From Lachnospiraceae bacterium (lineage in GTDB: Bacteria > Bacillota > Clostridia > Lachnospirales > Lachnospiraceae), in contig JAFUZJ010000028.1 of assembly GCA_017476665.1 (NCBI GenBank), positions 1 through 36,394 on the forward strand: a DNA stretch of 36,394 bases, written 5' to 3'. The position numbers and the translations under genes are program-made. Shown in pieces: positions 8,589-16,836 of the stretch (within the stretch, counting starts at the first letter, position 1; each line of letters starts with the position of its first letter). The notes beneath the pieces were generated by a model that worked only from the letters and a program-made list of their open reading frames with translations, was not told where the DNA came from and ran no database searches.

Positions 8589-9300
8589 GAGGATTGATGA
8601 TCTGCAGCGGAACGGCTACAGGATCATTCAGGATCCGAACCGATTCTGTTTTGGCATGGATGCGGTATTGCTCACCGGATTTGCTGCGGCAAAGGAGCAG
8701 GACAGACTCCTGGATCTGGGCACAGGTACCGGTATTATCCCGCTTTTGATGGAGGCCAAATATCATTGCAGTCATCTGACAGGACTGGAGATTCAGGAGG
8801 AGAGCGCGGATATGGCGCGCAGGAGCGTGGCATTGAACGATCTCTCCGGCAAAATTGACATTGTGACGGGAGATATCAGGGAAGCGGATCGGTTGTTTGA
8901 GGCCGCTTCTTTTGATTGTGTCACCTGCAATCCGCCCTATATGATCGGACAGCATGGTCTGACCAATCCGGAGGATGCGAAAGCCATCGCCAGACATGAG
9001 ATCCTCTGTACATTTGAGGACGTGGTGCGGGTGACGGCGAAGCTGCTAAAAACGGGCGGACATTTTTTTCTGGTGCATCGGCCGTTTCGATTGGCAGAGA
9101 TTATGACAACTCTGTCGCAATATAAACTGGAGCCGAAGCGAATGCAGCTGGTATATCCTTATGTGGACAAAGAGCCCAACATGGTGCTTTTGGAGGCGGT
9201 GCGGGGCGGCAGACCGCGCATGACGGTGGAGAAGCCGCTGATTATTTTTGAAAAACCGGGGGTATATATGCCGGAGCTGCGGGAGAAATATGGGTATTAA
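8560..9300 (+). CDS. TrmN6/YabB-like tRNA1(Val) adenine-N6 methyltransferase
   Basis: A Rossmann-fold SAM-dependent methyltransferase of 246 residues. It shows the SAM-binding LLDLGTGTGIIPLLM and the N6-amino methyltransferase motif NPPY in DCVTCNPPYM. The N-terminal ENERIDDLQRNGYRIIQDPNRFCFGMDAVLL is typical of the YabB/TrmN6 group, which modifies A37 of tRNA-Val. The GTG at 8560 is chosen because it starts the conserved block; the frame stays open far upstream only because it runs opposite the ricT repeat region. It overlaps ricT by 29 bp and precedes rsmI by 31 bp, the same order as yaaT-yabB-yabC in B. subtilis, here without yabA. Confidence 0.88.
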   Translation: MRTVDLKENERIDDLQRNGYRIIQDPNRFCFGMDAVLLTGFAAAKEQDRLLDLGTGTGIIPLLMEAKYHCSHLTGLEIQEESADMARRSVALNDLSGKIDIVTGDIREADRLFEAASFDCVTCNPPYMIGQHGLTNPEDAKAIARHEILCTFEDVVRVTAKLLKTGGHFFLVHRPFRLAEIMTTLSQYKLEPKRMQLVYPYVDKEPNMVLLEAVRGGRPRMTVEKPLIIFEKPGVYMPELREKYGY

Positions 9301-9331
9301 GTCCTGTAAATAAGGGAGAGGAGGAGACCGT

Positions 9332-10186
9332 ATGGCGGGAACCTTGTTTTTGTGTGCTACCCCTATTGGAAATCTTGGGGATATGTCGCCGCGGGTGGTG
9401 GAGACGCTGCGCAGCGTGGATGTAATCGCGGCGGAGGACACCCGGAACAGTATCAAACTGTTGAATCACTTTGATATTCATACGCCCATGACCAGTTATC
9501 ATGAGTACAACAAGGTGGAGAAAGCGAAGCAGCTCATCGGTCAGCTTCTGAACGGGCAGAACATTGCACTGATCACGGATGCGGGAACGCCCGCGATCTC
9601 TGACCCGGGAGAAGTACTGGTTCGGATGTGCCTGGAAAGCGGAGTATCCGTGACCTCGCTGCCGGGACCGGCAGCTTGCATTACGGCGCTCACATTGTCG
9701 GGACTGTCCACCAGACGGTTTTGTTTTGAAGGATTTCTGCCTGCGGATAAAAAGGAAAAAAGACTGGTGCTGGACGAGCTTATGAATGAGAGCCGCACCA
9801 TGATCCTGTATGAAGCGCCCCATCATCTGGTGCGGACGCTGGAGGAGTTGTATGAGGCTCTGGGACAGCGCAGGATCACGCTGTGCAGGGAACTGACCAA
9901 AAAATTCGAGACGGTGTTTCCCACAACCCTGGCCGAGGCATTGGAGTATTATAAGACCGAGGAGCCGAAGGGAGAGTATGTGCTGGTGATCGAGGGCAAA
10001 AGCTTTGCCGAGAAACGGCAGGAGGAGATCGCCGGCTGGGAGAGCATGACCATTGAGGAGCATATGGCCTATTATGAGCAACAGGGAATGGATCAGAAGG
10101 CGGCCATGAAGCAGGTAGCGAAGGACAGAGGCGTGGGAAAGCGGGAAATCTACGCGTACCTGCACCGGGAGGACTGCGATGAGTAA
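9332..10186 (+). CDS. rsmI: 16S rRNA (cytidine(1402)-2'-O)-methyltransferase
   Basis: A 284-residue tetrapyrrole-methylase-fold protein with RsmI marks: LFLCATPIGNLGDMSPR at the start, AAEDTRNS, the SAM-site ALITDAGTPAISDPG and LPGPAACITAL. It 2'-O-methylates C1402 in the ribosomal P site. ATG 9332 has a strong AAGGGAGAGGAGG site. The last 80 residues (MTIEEHMAYYEQQGMDQKAAM) form the usual helical C-terminal extension. Its stop overlaps the next small gene by 8 bp, which indicates coupling. Confidence 0.95.
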   Translation: MAGTLFLCATPIGNLGDMSPRVVETLRSVDVIAAEDTRNSIKLLNHFDIHTPMTSYHEYNKVEKAKQLIGQLLNGQNIALITDAGTPAISDPGEVLVRMCLESGVSVTSLPGPAACITALTLSGLSTRRFCFEGFLPADKKEKRLVLDELMNESRTMILYEAPHHLVRTLEELYEALGQRRITLCRELTKKFETVFPTTLAEALEYYKTEEPKGEYVLVIEGKSFAEKRQEEIAGWESMTIEEHMAYYEQQGMDQKAAMKQVAKDRGVGKREIYAYLHREDCDE

Positions 10187-10352
10187 TTGTGACGCATGTG
10201 TCAATTATGTATATGACGAGGATGAAGAATACTATTACTGCGATGTGGATCTGGATGAGGACGAGATGTATCGTTTCCTGACAGGGACGCAGAAAGAGTG
10301 CCCGTATTTCAGGGCGGATGATGAGTATGCCGTGGTGCGGCATCAGATGTAG
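10179..10352 (+). CDS. Small acidic Cys protein, DUF6472-like
   Basis: A 57-residue ORF starts inside the rsmI 3' end (8-bp overlap) and is clearly coding. The sequence is rich in Asp, Glu and Tyr, with Cys4, Cys7, Cys21 and Cys41 spaced as a possible zinc site, and an LDEDEMYRFLTG centre. From memory it matches the small DUF6472 family of Clostridia; this is not verified by search. Function is unknown. Co-translation with rsmI suggests a conserved partner or a ribosome-linked role, but that is inference. Confidence 0.75.
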   Translation: MSNCDACVNYVYDEDEEYYYCDVDLDEDEMYRFLTGTQKECPYFRADDEYAVVRHQM

Positions 10353-10370
10353 CGGGAAGAAGGGGTCGGA

Positions 10371-11738
10371 GTGGAACGGTTGGTACAGACAGCAGAAAAG
10401 CGGGAAAAGAAGACCATGGATATGACAGAGGGAAGTCCGGCGCGGATCATCCTTCTTTTCACGGTGCCCATCATTCTGGGCAATATTTTTCAACAGCTGT
10501 ACAATATCGGCGACGCCAAGGTGGTAAGTTTTTTTCTGGATGAACATGCCTTTGCGGCGGTGGGAATGACGGCGGTGGTGTCGAATATGCTGATCGGACT
10601 GATCAACGGGTTCACACAGGGCTTTGGGATTCAGGTGGCCCATGCGTTCGGGGCGAGGGATGTCAGGCGGATCAGGCGGAATGTGGCCGGTTCGGCGGTG
10701 TTGGCGGTAGCGCTTACTTTGGTGCTCTCGGTTCTGGCGTTTGCACTCATCAAACGGGTGCTGGTGTTATTGCATACACCGGCGGAGCTGATGGATCCGG
10801 CGCTTCGATATGTGCGGATCATTCTGATGGGTATTCCGTTTTCGGCTTTGTATAATCTGTCGGCGAATCTCCTGCGTTCTCTGGGAAACAGCAAGACGCC
10901 GCTTTATTGTCTGCTCAGTTCTATTTTCCTGAATATTGCGTTGGATCTGTTTTTGATCGGCGTGGTGCATATGGACATAGAGGGAGCGGCTGTGGCCACC
11001 GTGATCTCCCAGGCGGTCTGCGGCGGAGCGTGCTTTCTGTATGGTGTGATCCGTTATAGGGAATATCTGCCCGGGCGGGAGGACTGGAAACCGGAGGAAG
11101 GGGAATACAGGGAACTCTTTTTCATGGGACTTTCCATGGGCCTCATGGGCTGTATCGTCAATATCGGAACGATCATCCTGCAGAGCGCGATCAACGGACT
11201 GGGTGCGGATATCGTGGCGGCGCATACGGCTGGCAGAAGACTGCTGGAGATCCTGATGGCGCTGACATACACTTACGGTTTTACCATGACGACGTACACC
11301 AGCCAGAATATCGGTGCCGGAAAATTTGAGCGGGTGCGGCAGGGGGTCCGTGCCGCCACCTGCATTGTAACGATTATTTCGCTTCTGAGTATTGTGTTTG
11401 TCTTTTTGTTTGCGCGGCCCATCGTATCCTGGATCGCGTCTACGGATATTCCGTTGATCGAGGAAAATGCGGTGATGTACTGTCGGGTGGGCGTTTGCTT
11501 TTTCCCGGTGCTGGGACCGCTCTTTATTCTGCGCTGCACCTTGCAGGGACTGGGGCATAAAGTAGTGCCGTTAACATCTTCTGTGATGGAGTTTTGTATC
11601 AAGGTGGGATCGGTATTTTTCCTGGTGCCCAGACTTGGATATCTGGGGATTGCACTGACAGAGCCAATCAGCTGGACTGTGATGACTGCTATGCTCACGG
11701 TGGGGTATATTTACGTGGTGCGGAAAAAAAGCGCATAG
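10371..11738 (+). CDS. MATE family efflux transporter
   Basis: A 455-residue polytopic membrane protein with about 12 hydrophobic segments. It opens with MDMTEGSPARIILLFTVPIILGNIFQQLYN, the classic MATE N-terminus, followed by a second homologous half. It should export cationic compounds using an ion gradient; the substrate is not predictable. GTG 10371 follows GAAGGGGTCGGAG. ATG 10416, which starts exactly at MDMTEG, is a plausible alternative. The gene ends in a terminator that overlaps its stop codon. Confidence 0.9.
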   Translation: MERLVQTAEKREKKTMDMTEGSPARIILLFTVPIILGNIFQQLYNIGDAKVVSFFLDEHAFAAVGMTAVVSNMLIGLINGFTQGFGIQVAHAFGARDVRRIRRNVAGSAVLAVALTLVLSVLAFALIKRVLVLLHTPAELMDPALRYVRIILMGIPFSALYNLSANLLRSLGNSKTPLYCLLSSIFLNIALDLFLIGVVHMDIEGAAVATVISQAVCGGACFLYGVIRYREYLPGREDWKPEEGEYRELFFMGLSMGLMGCIVNIGTIILQSAINGLGADIVAAHTAGRRLLEILMALTYTYGFTMTTYTSQNIGAGKFERVRQGVRAATCIVTIISLLSIVFVFLFARPIVSWIASTDIPLIEENAVMYCRVGVCFFPVLGPLFILRCTLQGLGHKVVPLTSSVMEFCIKVGSVFFLVPRLGYLGIALTEPISWTVMTAMLTVGYIYVVRKKSA

Positions 11739-11760
11739 GAATTACTCCTGTGCGCCTTTT
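11731..11760 (+). terminator. Rho-independent terminator of the MATE gene
   Basis: GCGCATAGGA pairs with TCCTGTGCGC (one G-U pair) around ATTAC and is followed by CTTTT. The TAG stop of the MATE gene lies inside the left arm. It separates the plus-strand MATE gene from the minus-strand coat genes. Confidence 0.7.
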
Positions 11761-11788
11761 GCCATTGTTGTTTTGTGGACGGTTGTAC

Positions 11789-12043
11789 TTACAGGCTGCT
11801 CTCAGTAAAGAGGCTTCTCACGTGGGCAACTTCCTCGTCGGTGGCCTTTGCAGCGGGCACGTAGTAGGATTTTTCTCTGGCGATCTGGTAAAGCTCCTCC
11901 TGGGACTGCTCGCAGGCATTTCGCATCTGCTTCAGGGTGCTTTTCAACTCTTTATTCTCGGATTGTGCGATCATTCCCGCATAGCGGGTGAGTTCGCCGT
12001 TGATACCGGCGAGGGTATCTGCTACCATCATTTTTTCCTGCAT
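11789..12043 (-). CDS. CotF-like spore coat protein (84 aa)
   Basis: A small all-helical protein starting MQEKMMVADTLAGINGELTRYAGMIAQ and ending with REKSYYVPAAKATDEEV. It resembles the short CotF-type coat proteins of Clostridia, which have the form MQDK.MV.D.L...N..LT.YA, a CEQ segment, and K.YY.PA. It would be packaged in the spore coat. It lies 56 bp downstream of a second coat-like gene on the same strand and is probably in one sporulation transcript with it. Confidence 0.8.
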   Translation of the reverse strand: MQEKMMVADTLAGINGELTRYAGMIAQSENKELKSTLKQMRNACEQSQEELYQIAREKSYYVPAAKATDEEVAHVRSLFTESSL

Positions 12044-12099
12044 GTTTCATTCTCCTTTTTCATCATAATTTCTGAATTTCTTACGCTTGTTTCCGGGGG

Positions 12100-12285
12100 T
12101 TAGGACAGGAACTTCATCAGCTGCTGCTTGTTCTCCATAGCGGATTTGGCGCTTTTGGTGAAGAACTGCTTTATCTGGCTGTCCTGCGCCTCCTGCGCAT
12201 AATCGGAAAGCTTGCAGTGCGTGGTGTCGAACCCGCCGATCAGATGGCGGATGTTCTGCAGATCCAGTTCTGAAATGTTGCTCAT
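12100..12285 (-). CDS. CotF-like small spore protein (61 aa)
   Basis: A 61-residue protein starting MSNISELDLQNIRHLIGG with a C-terminal helix MENKQQLMKFLS. The helix pair with LSDYAQEAQDSQIKQFF resembles the ferritin-like four-helix CotF fragment. ATG 12285 sits 7 nt after AGGAGG; longer readings upstream run into non-coding sequence. It is paired with the CotF-like gene at 11789-12043 and divergent from spmA. Confidence 0.75.
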   Translation of the reverse strand: MSNISELDLQNIRHLIGGFDTTHCKLSDYAQEAQDSQIKQFFTKSAKSAMENKQQLMKFLS

Positions 12286-12428
12286 AACATACCTCCTAAA
12301 TTGAAATATAGAAATTTTCTTACAGGACATAGCTTGCCCGCGGCAGGGAAAATTATGCAATTTTTCGAAAAAATTTCCACAAAGGGGCATAAAATGTAGG
12401 GAACATGGATAGCGGAAAGAGGTTTTTT

Positions 12429-13046
12429 ATGTTAAACGGTATCTGGGCGGGCATGATCCTGCTGGGCGTGGTGTTTGCAGCGTTGACAGGGCGGATGGAT
12501 GTAGTAACGAATGCGGCATTAGACAGTGCGGGCGAGGCAATCGAACTGTGCATTACCATGGCGGGTGTGGTGGCGCTGTGGATGGGATTGATGGAGATTG
12601 CGAAAGAAGCGGGATTGATTGCGAAGATGACGGGGGGGATCGAGCCTTTTCTGAATTTTATGTTTCCCGGGATCCCCAAAGGACATCCGGCGAGGGAGTA
12701 CATTGCCACCAATCTGATCGCAAATATGCTGGGGCTGGGGTGGGCGTGTACCCCGGCGGGGCTGAAAGCGATGGAGGCGCTGGGGAAGCTGGAGGAAGAG
12801 CGGGGGAATTATGGAAAGAACACAGGAGGGGATGAAAAGGCGCGTGTTGCCAGCCTGGAGATGTGCAATTTTCTGATTCTGAACATTTCCTCCCTGCAGT
12901 TGATCCCGGTGAATATGATCGCTTACCGCAGCCAGTACGGCAGCAGCAATCCGGCGGGGATCATCGCGCCGGCAATCCTGGCCACGGGGATCAGCACACT
13001 TACGGCAATTGTGTATTGTAAGTGGAAAGCGCGGGCAAGGAAATAG
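12429..13046 (+). CDS. spmA: Spore maturation protein A
   Basis: A 205-residue membrane protein of the nucleoside-recognition (Gate) domain family with SpmA hallmarks: LNGIWAGMILLGVVFAALTG at the N-terminus, AGVVALWMGLMEIAKEAGL, and FPGIPKGHPAREYIATNLIANMLGLG. In B. subtilis SpmA and SpmB are needed for spore core dehydration. ATG 12429 has AGAGG at the right distance; ATG 12405 is in frame but lacks a good site. Unusually, spmB is not downstream on the same strand but faces it. Confidence 0.92.
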   Translation: MLNGIWAGMILLGVVFAALTGRMDVVTNAALDSAGEAIELCITMAGVVALWMGLMEIAKEAGLIAKMTGGIEPFLNFMFPGIPKGHPAREYIATNLIANMLGLGWACTPAGLKAMEALGKLEEERGNYGKNTGGDEKARVASLEMCNFLILNISSLQLIPVNMIAYRSQYGSSNPAGIIAPAILATGISTLTAIVYCKWKARARK

Positions 13047-13062
13047 CATGCAGGTCTTAAAG

Positions 13063-13602
13063 TCAGTGCAGCATTCCTGCCAGCACAATGCTGGCAACAG
13101 TGCCGGCAAATGTGGCAAGCAGCGCGCCGCTCAGGGTGTAGCGGGTCTTGGTGACTTTTGCTGCCAGAAAATAGACACTCATGGTGTAGAAAACGGTTTC
13201 CGTGCAGCTCATGAGAATGGAGGTGAGGGTTCCGGCGTAGGAGTCGGGACCGTTTGTTTTAAAAATATCCAGTACCAGTCCGGTGGCGGCGGAGGAGGAA
13301 AACAGTTTTACGATGAGGAGAGGGATAAGCTGGGCGGGGAGCCCGGCTTTTTCCGTGATGGGGGCGAGAATGACGCCCAGCAGCTCAAAGAATCCAGAGG
13401 CACGCAACACGCCCACCGCCACCATCAGCCCGATCAGAGTGGGAATGATATCCACCACAATTTTTAGCCCGTCTTTGGCGCCGATGAGAAAACTCTCATA
13501 GACCTTGACCCGGGAAACCAGCCCATAGCCCACAATGAAAAAGATGGTCGCAGGAATGATGATGTCGGAAAGATGGAGGAACAGATTCATAAATGTCTTC
13601 AT
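13063..13602 (-). CDS. spmB: Spore maturation protein B
   Basis: A 179-residue membrane protein of the Gate family with SpmB features: IPATIFFIVGYGLVSRVKVYESFLIGAKDGLKIVVDIIPTLIGLMVAVGVLRASG, then LIPLLIVKLFSSSAATG and ILMSCTETVFYTMSVYF. It partners SpmA in spore maturation. It is encoded on the strand opposite to spmA, with the 3' ends 16 bp apart; in B. subtilis the two genes are codirectional. It is read together with or just after the AEC transporter gene, 59 bp upstream on the minus strand. Confidence 0.93.
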   Translation of the reverse strand: MKTFMNLFLHLSDIIIPATIFFIVGYGLVSRVKVYESFLIGAKDGLKIVVDIIPTLIGLMVAVGVLRASGFFELLGVILAPITEKAGLPAQLIPLLIVKLFSSSAATGLVLDIFKTNGPDSYAGTLTSILMSCTETVFYTMSVYFLAAKVTKTRYTLSGALLATFAGTVASIVLAGMLH

Positions 13603-13661
13603 AGTATCTCCCCAAAAGGATTTCTATTTAGAATTTATGATACAAGTGTCAGATTAAGAAC

Positions 13662-14609
13662 TTAGATCAGCCTCATGCTGCGCAGGAGAAATACCCAGGC
13701 GGTCAGGGTGACGGAGCTCAAAAAGGTGGTTGCCACGACTACGCTGGAGGTGAGCACGCCCTCATGCCCCATGTTTTTGGCCATGATATAACAGCTCGCC
13801 GTGGTGGGAGATGCCAGCATGATGAGGATTGCCACCAGTTTTTCCTGGGTGAAGCCCAGATGGATGGCGAGGGGCAGGAATAGGGCGGGCAGGATCAAAA
13901 GTTTGAGAGCGGAGGCGGTAAACGTGGGCGCCAGGAGTTTTAGGGCTTTTCTGCCTTCAAAACCGGCGCCGAGCCCCAGCAGAGCCAGGGGGCTTGCCAG
14001 GACGGCAATGTTGCTCACGGTCTTTGAGAGAATGGGCGGAAATGGGATCCGCAGGGCGGAGGCCAGCATGCCCAGAAAAATGCCGATGAGAATTGGGTTG
14101 GTCAGCACGCCCCTGACGGAGCTTTTCAGTGAACTGCGATCCAGGCCGTGGCTCCCGGGGCCGGTGAAGGACAGGATCAGCACGGCGGCAATATTGTACA
14201 GCGGTACGGTGCCGATGATCATCAGGGGCGCCATGCCGGAATTGCCGTAGATATTCACGATAAAAGCAATTCCCAGCACGGCGGCGCTGCTCCGGTAGGA
14301 GGCCTGCACCAGTTCCCCCAGCAAGTCTGTATTTTTGTAAAAAAGGCCCGCAATGCCCCAGATCGCGGCGATGCTGATGAGCGTCACAAAGAAGCAGTAC
14401 AGCACATATCGGGTATCCCATACACCGTAAAAATCGGAGGTCGAAATATCCTGAAACAAAAGTACGGGAAGGGAGACCTTGAAATTAAACTGATTCAAGG
14501 TCTTGACAAAGGGCTCGTCGAGCAGCCCGATCCGCTTTAGAATATAGCCGATCACCATCACCAGAAACACGGGGACGGTGGCGTTTAAGCTGAAAAGTAA
14601 TTGCTCCAT
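13662..14609 (-). CDS. AEC (auxin efflux carrier) family transporter
   Basis: A 315-residue membrane protein with about ten hydrophobic segments arranged as two five-helix repeats. AEC signatures include PVFLVMVIGYILKRIGLLDE near the start and NPILIGIFLGMLASALRIPFPP in the middle. Members export or import small organic acids such as malate; the substrate is unknown here. ATG 14609 follows GGTGGTGACCCC. Confidence 0.88.
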   Translation of the reverse strand: MEQLLFSLNATVPVFLVMVIGYILKRIGLLDEPFVKTLNQFNFKVSLPVLLFQDISTSDFYGVWDTRYVLYCFFVTLISIAAIWGIAGLFYKNTDLLGELVQASYRSSAAVLGIAFIVNIYGNSGMAPLMIIGTVPLYNIAAVLILSFTGPGSHGLDRSSLKSSVRGVLTNPILIGIFLGMLASALRIPFPPILSKTVSNIAVLASPLALLGLGAGFEGRKALKLLAPTFTASALKLLILPALFLPLAIHLGFTQEKLVAILIMLASPTTASCYIMAKNMGHEGVLTSSVVVATTFLSSVTLTAWVFLLRSMRLI

Positions 14610-14691
14610 GGGGTCACCACCTGTTTTTTAGGTTATCATAGAGCGAAAGTGTGGATTTGTCAATCTGTCGGCGCGTCGGGTCGTTTGGCGG

Positions 14692-16515
14692 CTATTGGCG
14701 CAGCAGGTCGTTCAGCGAGGAAAAATCGGAAGGCCCCGCGTTTAAATAAAAGCTGTGAAAAGTATAGTCGTTGTAGGCGTCGCCCCAAAGCTCTCCGGCG
14801 GTCTCCCGCAGTTTTTGGATTTCCAGGCAGCCCAGATAATATTTGGGGTAATTGCAGGGTTCATCGGCTATGTAATTGTATACAGCATTGACAACACTGT
14901 CGTTTTTCATGCCGTAACCGGAGAGAAACTTGGCAATGTCCTCTCGGGTGGCATTGTCATAGTGGATCATAAGATCCATTTGGGAATAGAGGTTCAGGAG
15001 AATGCAGCGGTTGTATTTCTCCAGCTCCACGCAGAGGGCGTCCTCCGGGCGTCCCTGTTCCCGCAGCAGATCGGAGGCATAGCCGTAACTTAAAAATTCC
15101 ACATACAGTGCCCAACCTTCCAGATAGCCGCCGTACCAGAGCAGCTGCCTTACATTGTTTTCCCCGCGCTTTAAGAAGCGGCGGTTGTTGTAGACGGTCT
15201 GGTACAGGTGCCCGGGAAAGCCCTCGTGGGCAAGGGTGGTGTAGAGTTCCAACCCGGAGGGAGAGTTCCTGGGGTTCATGTATATGACATTTGCGTCACT
15301 TGCGTCCAGCGGTGTGGTCAGATAGAAAGCAGGAGCGGTGTATTCCTGTAGATCCGGGGAGACACTTTTCACCGTCACGGAGGGCAGGTGGGGATACAGG
15401 GTGGGAAATGCAGTGTCCATGCGGGCCTGCAGATCCCGCAGCATTTCCGTGGCGGTGGTCAGGGGAAGCTGTGAGTAGAGATCCTCTGCATATTGCGTCT
15501 TCAAATCCGGATTGTTCTGCAGGAGGGTACGCATGTTGTGATAATTTTCCGTCAGATCCTCATTTAACATCGACCGGATCTCATCCACGGAACGGTAGGA
15601 GCCGGTGTTGGAGATCAAAAGTGCTTCATAGTAGGCTTTGCCGTTCGGCAGGGAGGCGAGTCCGCAGGGACTTTCCGGCACTCCCTCGGCATCTTCCAGT
15701 AAGAATAAGCCGTCCGCCAGCGCCTCGTAGGCAGGCTGCAGAACCGTGCGCAGCAGGCGGTTATTCCGGGAGATGTATTTTGCGGCTTCCTCCTCTGTGA
15801 TCTTTTGTTCTGAGAGCAGAACGGAGAGCCGCTCCGAAAAGGTGGTCTGCAAAAAATGAGTTCCGGCGTCCAGAGCCTCTTTGGTGACAATGGTGTCACA
15901 CTGCTCCTTCACCTGACGAAGCGAGTGGGTGGACTGGGAAAGGCCTGCGGCGGCTTTCTCCTGCTCGTAGGTGAGGAGGGAGGCAAAGTATTCGTCGGTC
16001 TGGTTTAACAGCGCCAGATAGTCCTCCACATCTCTGCGGCTGCGAAACGTGTATTCCGCCAGCAGGATCGGCAGCTGGGACTGTACGCCGGAAGCGGGCG
16101 ACAGAGGCTCCTGATAGTAGGGGAAGCTGTTCAGTGTCCTGGAATTCTCCAGTTTTTTTACAAGGAGTCCGTAGGTGTAGGCGTCCCGGTCGGTGAGCGC
16201 CTGGGGATGAAGCTTGGACAGGGCCTGCAGGGTTCGGTCGATGGATGCGGCCGCCTCTGTTTCACTGCCTGCGCGATAGGAGGGCAGAACGGCCTCGTAG
16301 CCATAGATGCCGAAATTTTCCGGCGAAGCCAGGGTATAGTGCAGATTCAGCGTGTTTGCCGTCATCTCGGACACGAAGAGGTCGTGGGTGAGGGCGGTAA
16401 ATTTCTTTTGGTCGTGTCCCTTGAAAAACAGGGAGAGCGTCAGCAGAATAAATAAAAGGAGCAGGATGATATAGAGAATGATCTGCCCCGGAGAGAGAGA
16501 AGGTCTTTTTTTCAC
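14692..16515 (-). CDS. Membrane-anchored DUF885 family putative metallohydrolase
   Basis: A 607-residue protein with a short cytoplasmic KKRPSLSPG, one membrane segment (about 11-31), then a large extracytoplasmic DUF885 domain. The signature HEGFPGHLYQ (His430, Glu431, His436) is present, with further conserved text such as YLEGWALYVE and Asn/Tyr-rich helices. DUF885 proteins are predicted zinc peptidase-like enzymes; no substrate is established. ATG 16515 is preceded by a weak AGGTGAT site. The left end lies 82 bp from the AEC gene start. Confidence 0.88.
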   Translation of the reverse strand: MKKRPSLSPGQIILYIILLLLFILLTLSLFFKGHDQKKFTALTHDLFVSEMTANTLNLHYTLASPENFGIYGYEAVLPSYRAGSETEAAASIDRTLQALSKLHPQALTDRDAYTYGLLVKKLENSRTLNSFPYYQEPLSPASGVQSQLPILLAEYTFRSRRDVEDYLALLNQTDEYFASLLTYEQEKAAAGLSQSTHSLRQVKEQCDTIVTKEALDAGTHFLQTTFSERLSVLLSEQKITEEEAAKYISRNNRLLRTVLQPAYEALADGLFLLEDAEGVPESPCGLASLPNGKAYYEALLISNTGSYRSVDEIRSMLNEDLTENYHNMRTLLQNNPDLKTQYAEDLYSQLPLTTATEMLRDLQARMDTAFPTLYPHLPSVTVKSVSPDLQEYTAPAFYLTTPLDASDANVIYMNPRNSPSGLELYTTLAHEGFPGHLYQTVYNNRRFLKRGENNVRQLLWYGGYLEGWALYVEFLSYGYASDLLREQGRPEDALCVELEKYNRCILLNLYSQMDLMIHYDNATREDIAKFLSGYGMKNDSVVNAVYNYIADEPCNYPKYYLGCLEIQKLRETAGELWGDAYNDYTFHSFYLNAGPSDFSSLNDLLRQ

Positions 16516-16584
16516 GATAGATCACCTGAAGGTACGGATATTATTATATGATATGCCGGAGGTGATTCATTTTTTACCGTTTAG

Positions 16585-16716
16585 TTACTCCAATTCAAAC
16601 AGATGACAGTTTCCGATTCCGTAATCCCAGAAATGGGACAGATCAAGTCCTTTGACCTGGCAAATGATGCTGCAATTCATGGCGCCGTGTCTCACGATCA
16701 GGATGAAAGCAGAGAT
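16585..16716 (-). pseudogene. C-terminal remnant of a histidine phosphatase (phosphoglycerate-mutase-like) gene
   Basis: The minus strand reads ISAFILIVRHGAMNCSIICQ, continuing KGLDLSHFWDYGIGNCHLFELE and a TAA at 16585-16587, with an in-frame TGA just upstream at 16717-16719. The text matches the second catalytic His block and C-terminus of histidine phosphatases (V.HG, then FW...NC). The N-terminal RHG half is absent, and the zinc-operon control region starts directly at the break point. It is too short to fold as an enzyme. The alternative of chance similarity is unlikely given the length of the matching stretch. Confidence 0.6.
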
Positions 16717-16723
16717 TCAAAAT

Positions 16724-16740
16724 TTGAAAAACGTTTTCAA
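16724..16740. promoter_or_regulatory. Fur/Zur-type operator 1 (upstream of -35)
   Basis: TTGAAAAACGTTTTCAA is a perfect 7-3-7 inverted repeat. It ends 5 nt before the -35 hexamer of the promoter in front of the Fur-family gene. Confidence 0.7.
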
Positions 16741-16745
16741 TTTAC

Positions 16746-16774
16746 TTGACAGAGAGAGTAGGTGCTGTTAAAAT
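16746..16774 (+). promoter_or_regulatory. Promoter of the zinc-uptake operon
   Basis: TTGACA (16746-16751), a 17-nt spacer and TAAAAT (16769-16774) form a near-consensus sigma-A promoter. It is bracketed by two palindromes, so the bound regulator would block RNA polymerase. Confidence 0.8.
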
Positions 16775-16790
16775 TGGAAACGGTTTTCAT
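16774..16790. promoter_or_regulatory. Fur/Zur-type operator 2 (at the transcription start)
   Basis: TTGGAAACGGTTTTCAT matches operator 1 at 13 of 17 positions and begins at the last base of the -10 hexamer. Repression by the adjacent Fur-family protein is inferred. Confidence 0.65.
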
Positions 16791-16836
16791 TTTGTATTTT
16801 GTTTTATGACCAAGGATTGCAAAAAGAGGGGGAGCT

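Noticed and set aside
8170-8997. Long antisense frames over the ricT tail and methyltransferase
   Set aside because: Generated by the repetitive Arg/Gly/Glu codons; Ser/Pro/Cys/Arg-rich text with no family resemblance.
12388-12395. CATAAAAT as a sigma-E -10 box for spmA
   Set aside because: It resembles the sigma-E -10 but no matching -35 lies at the right distance, so I do not annotate it.
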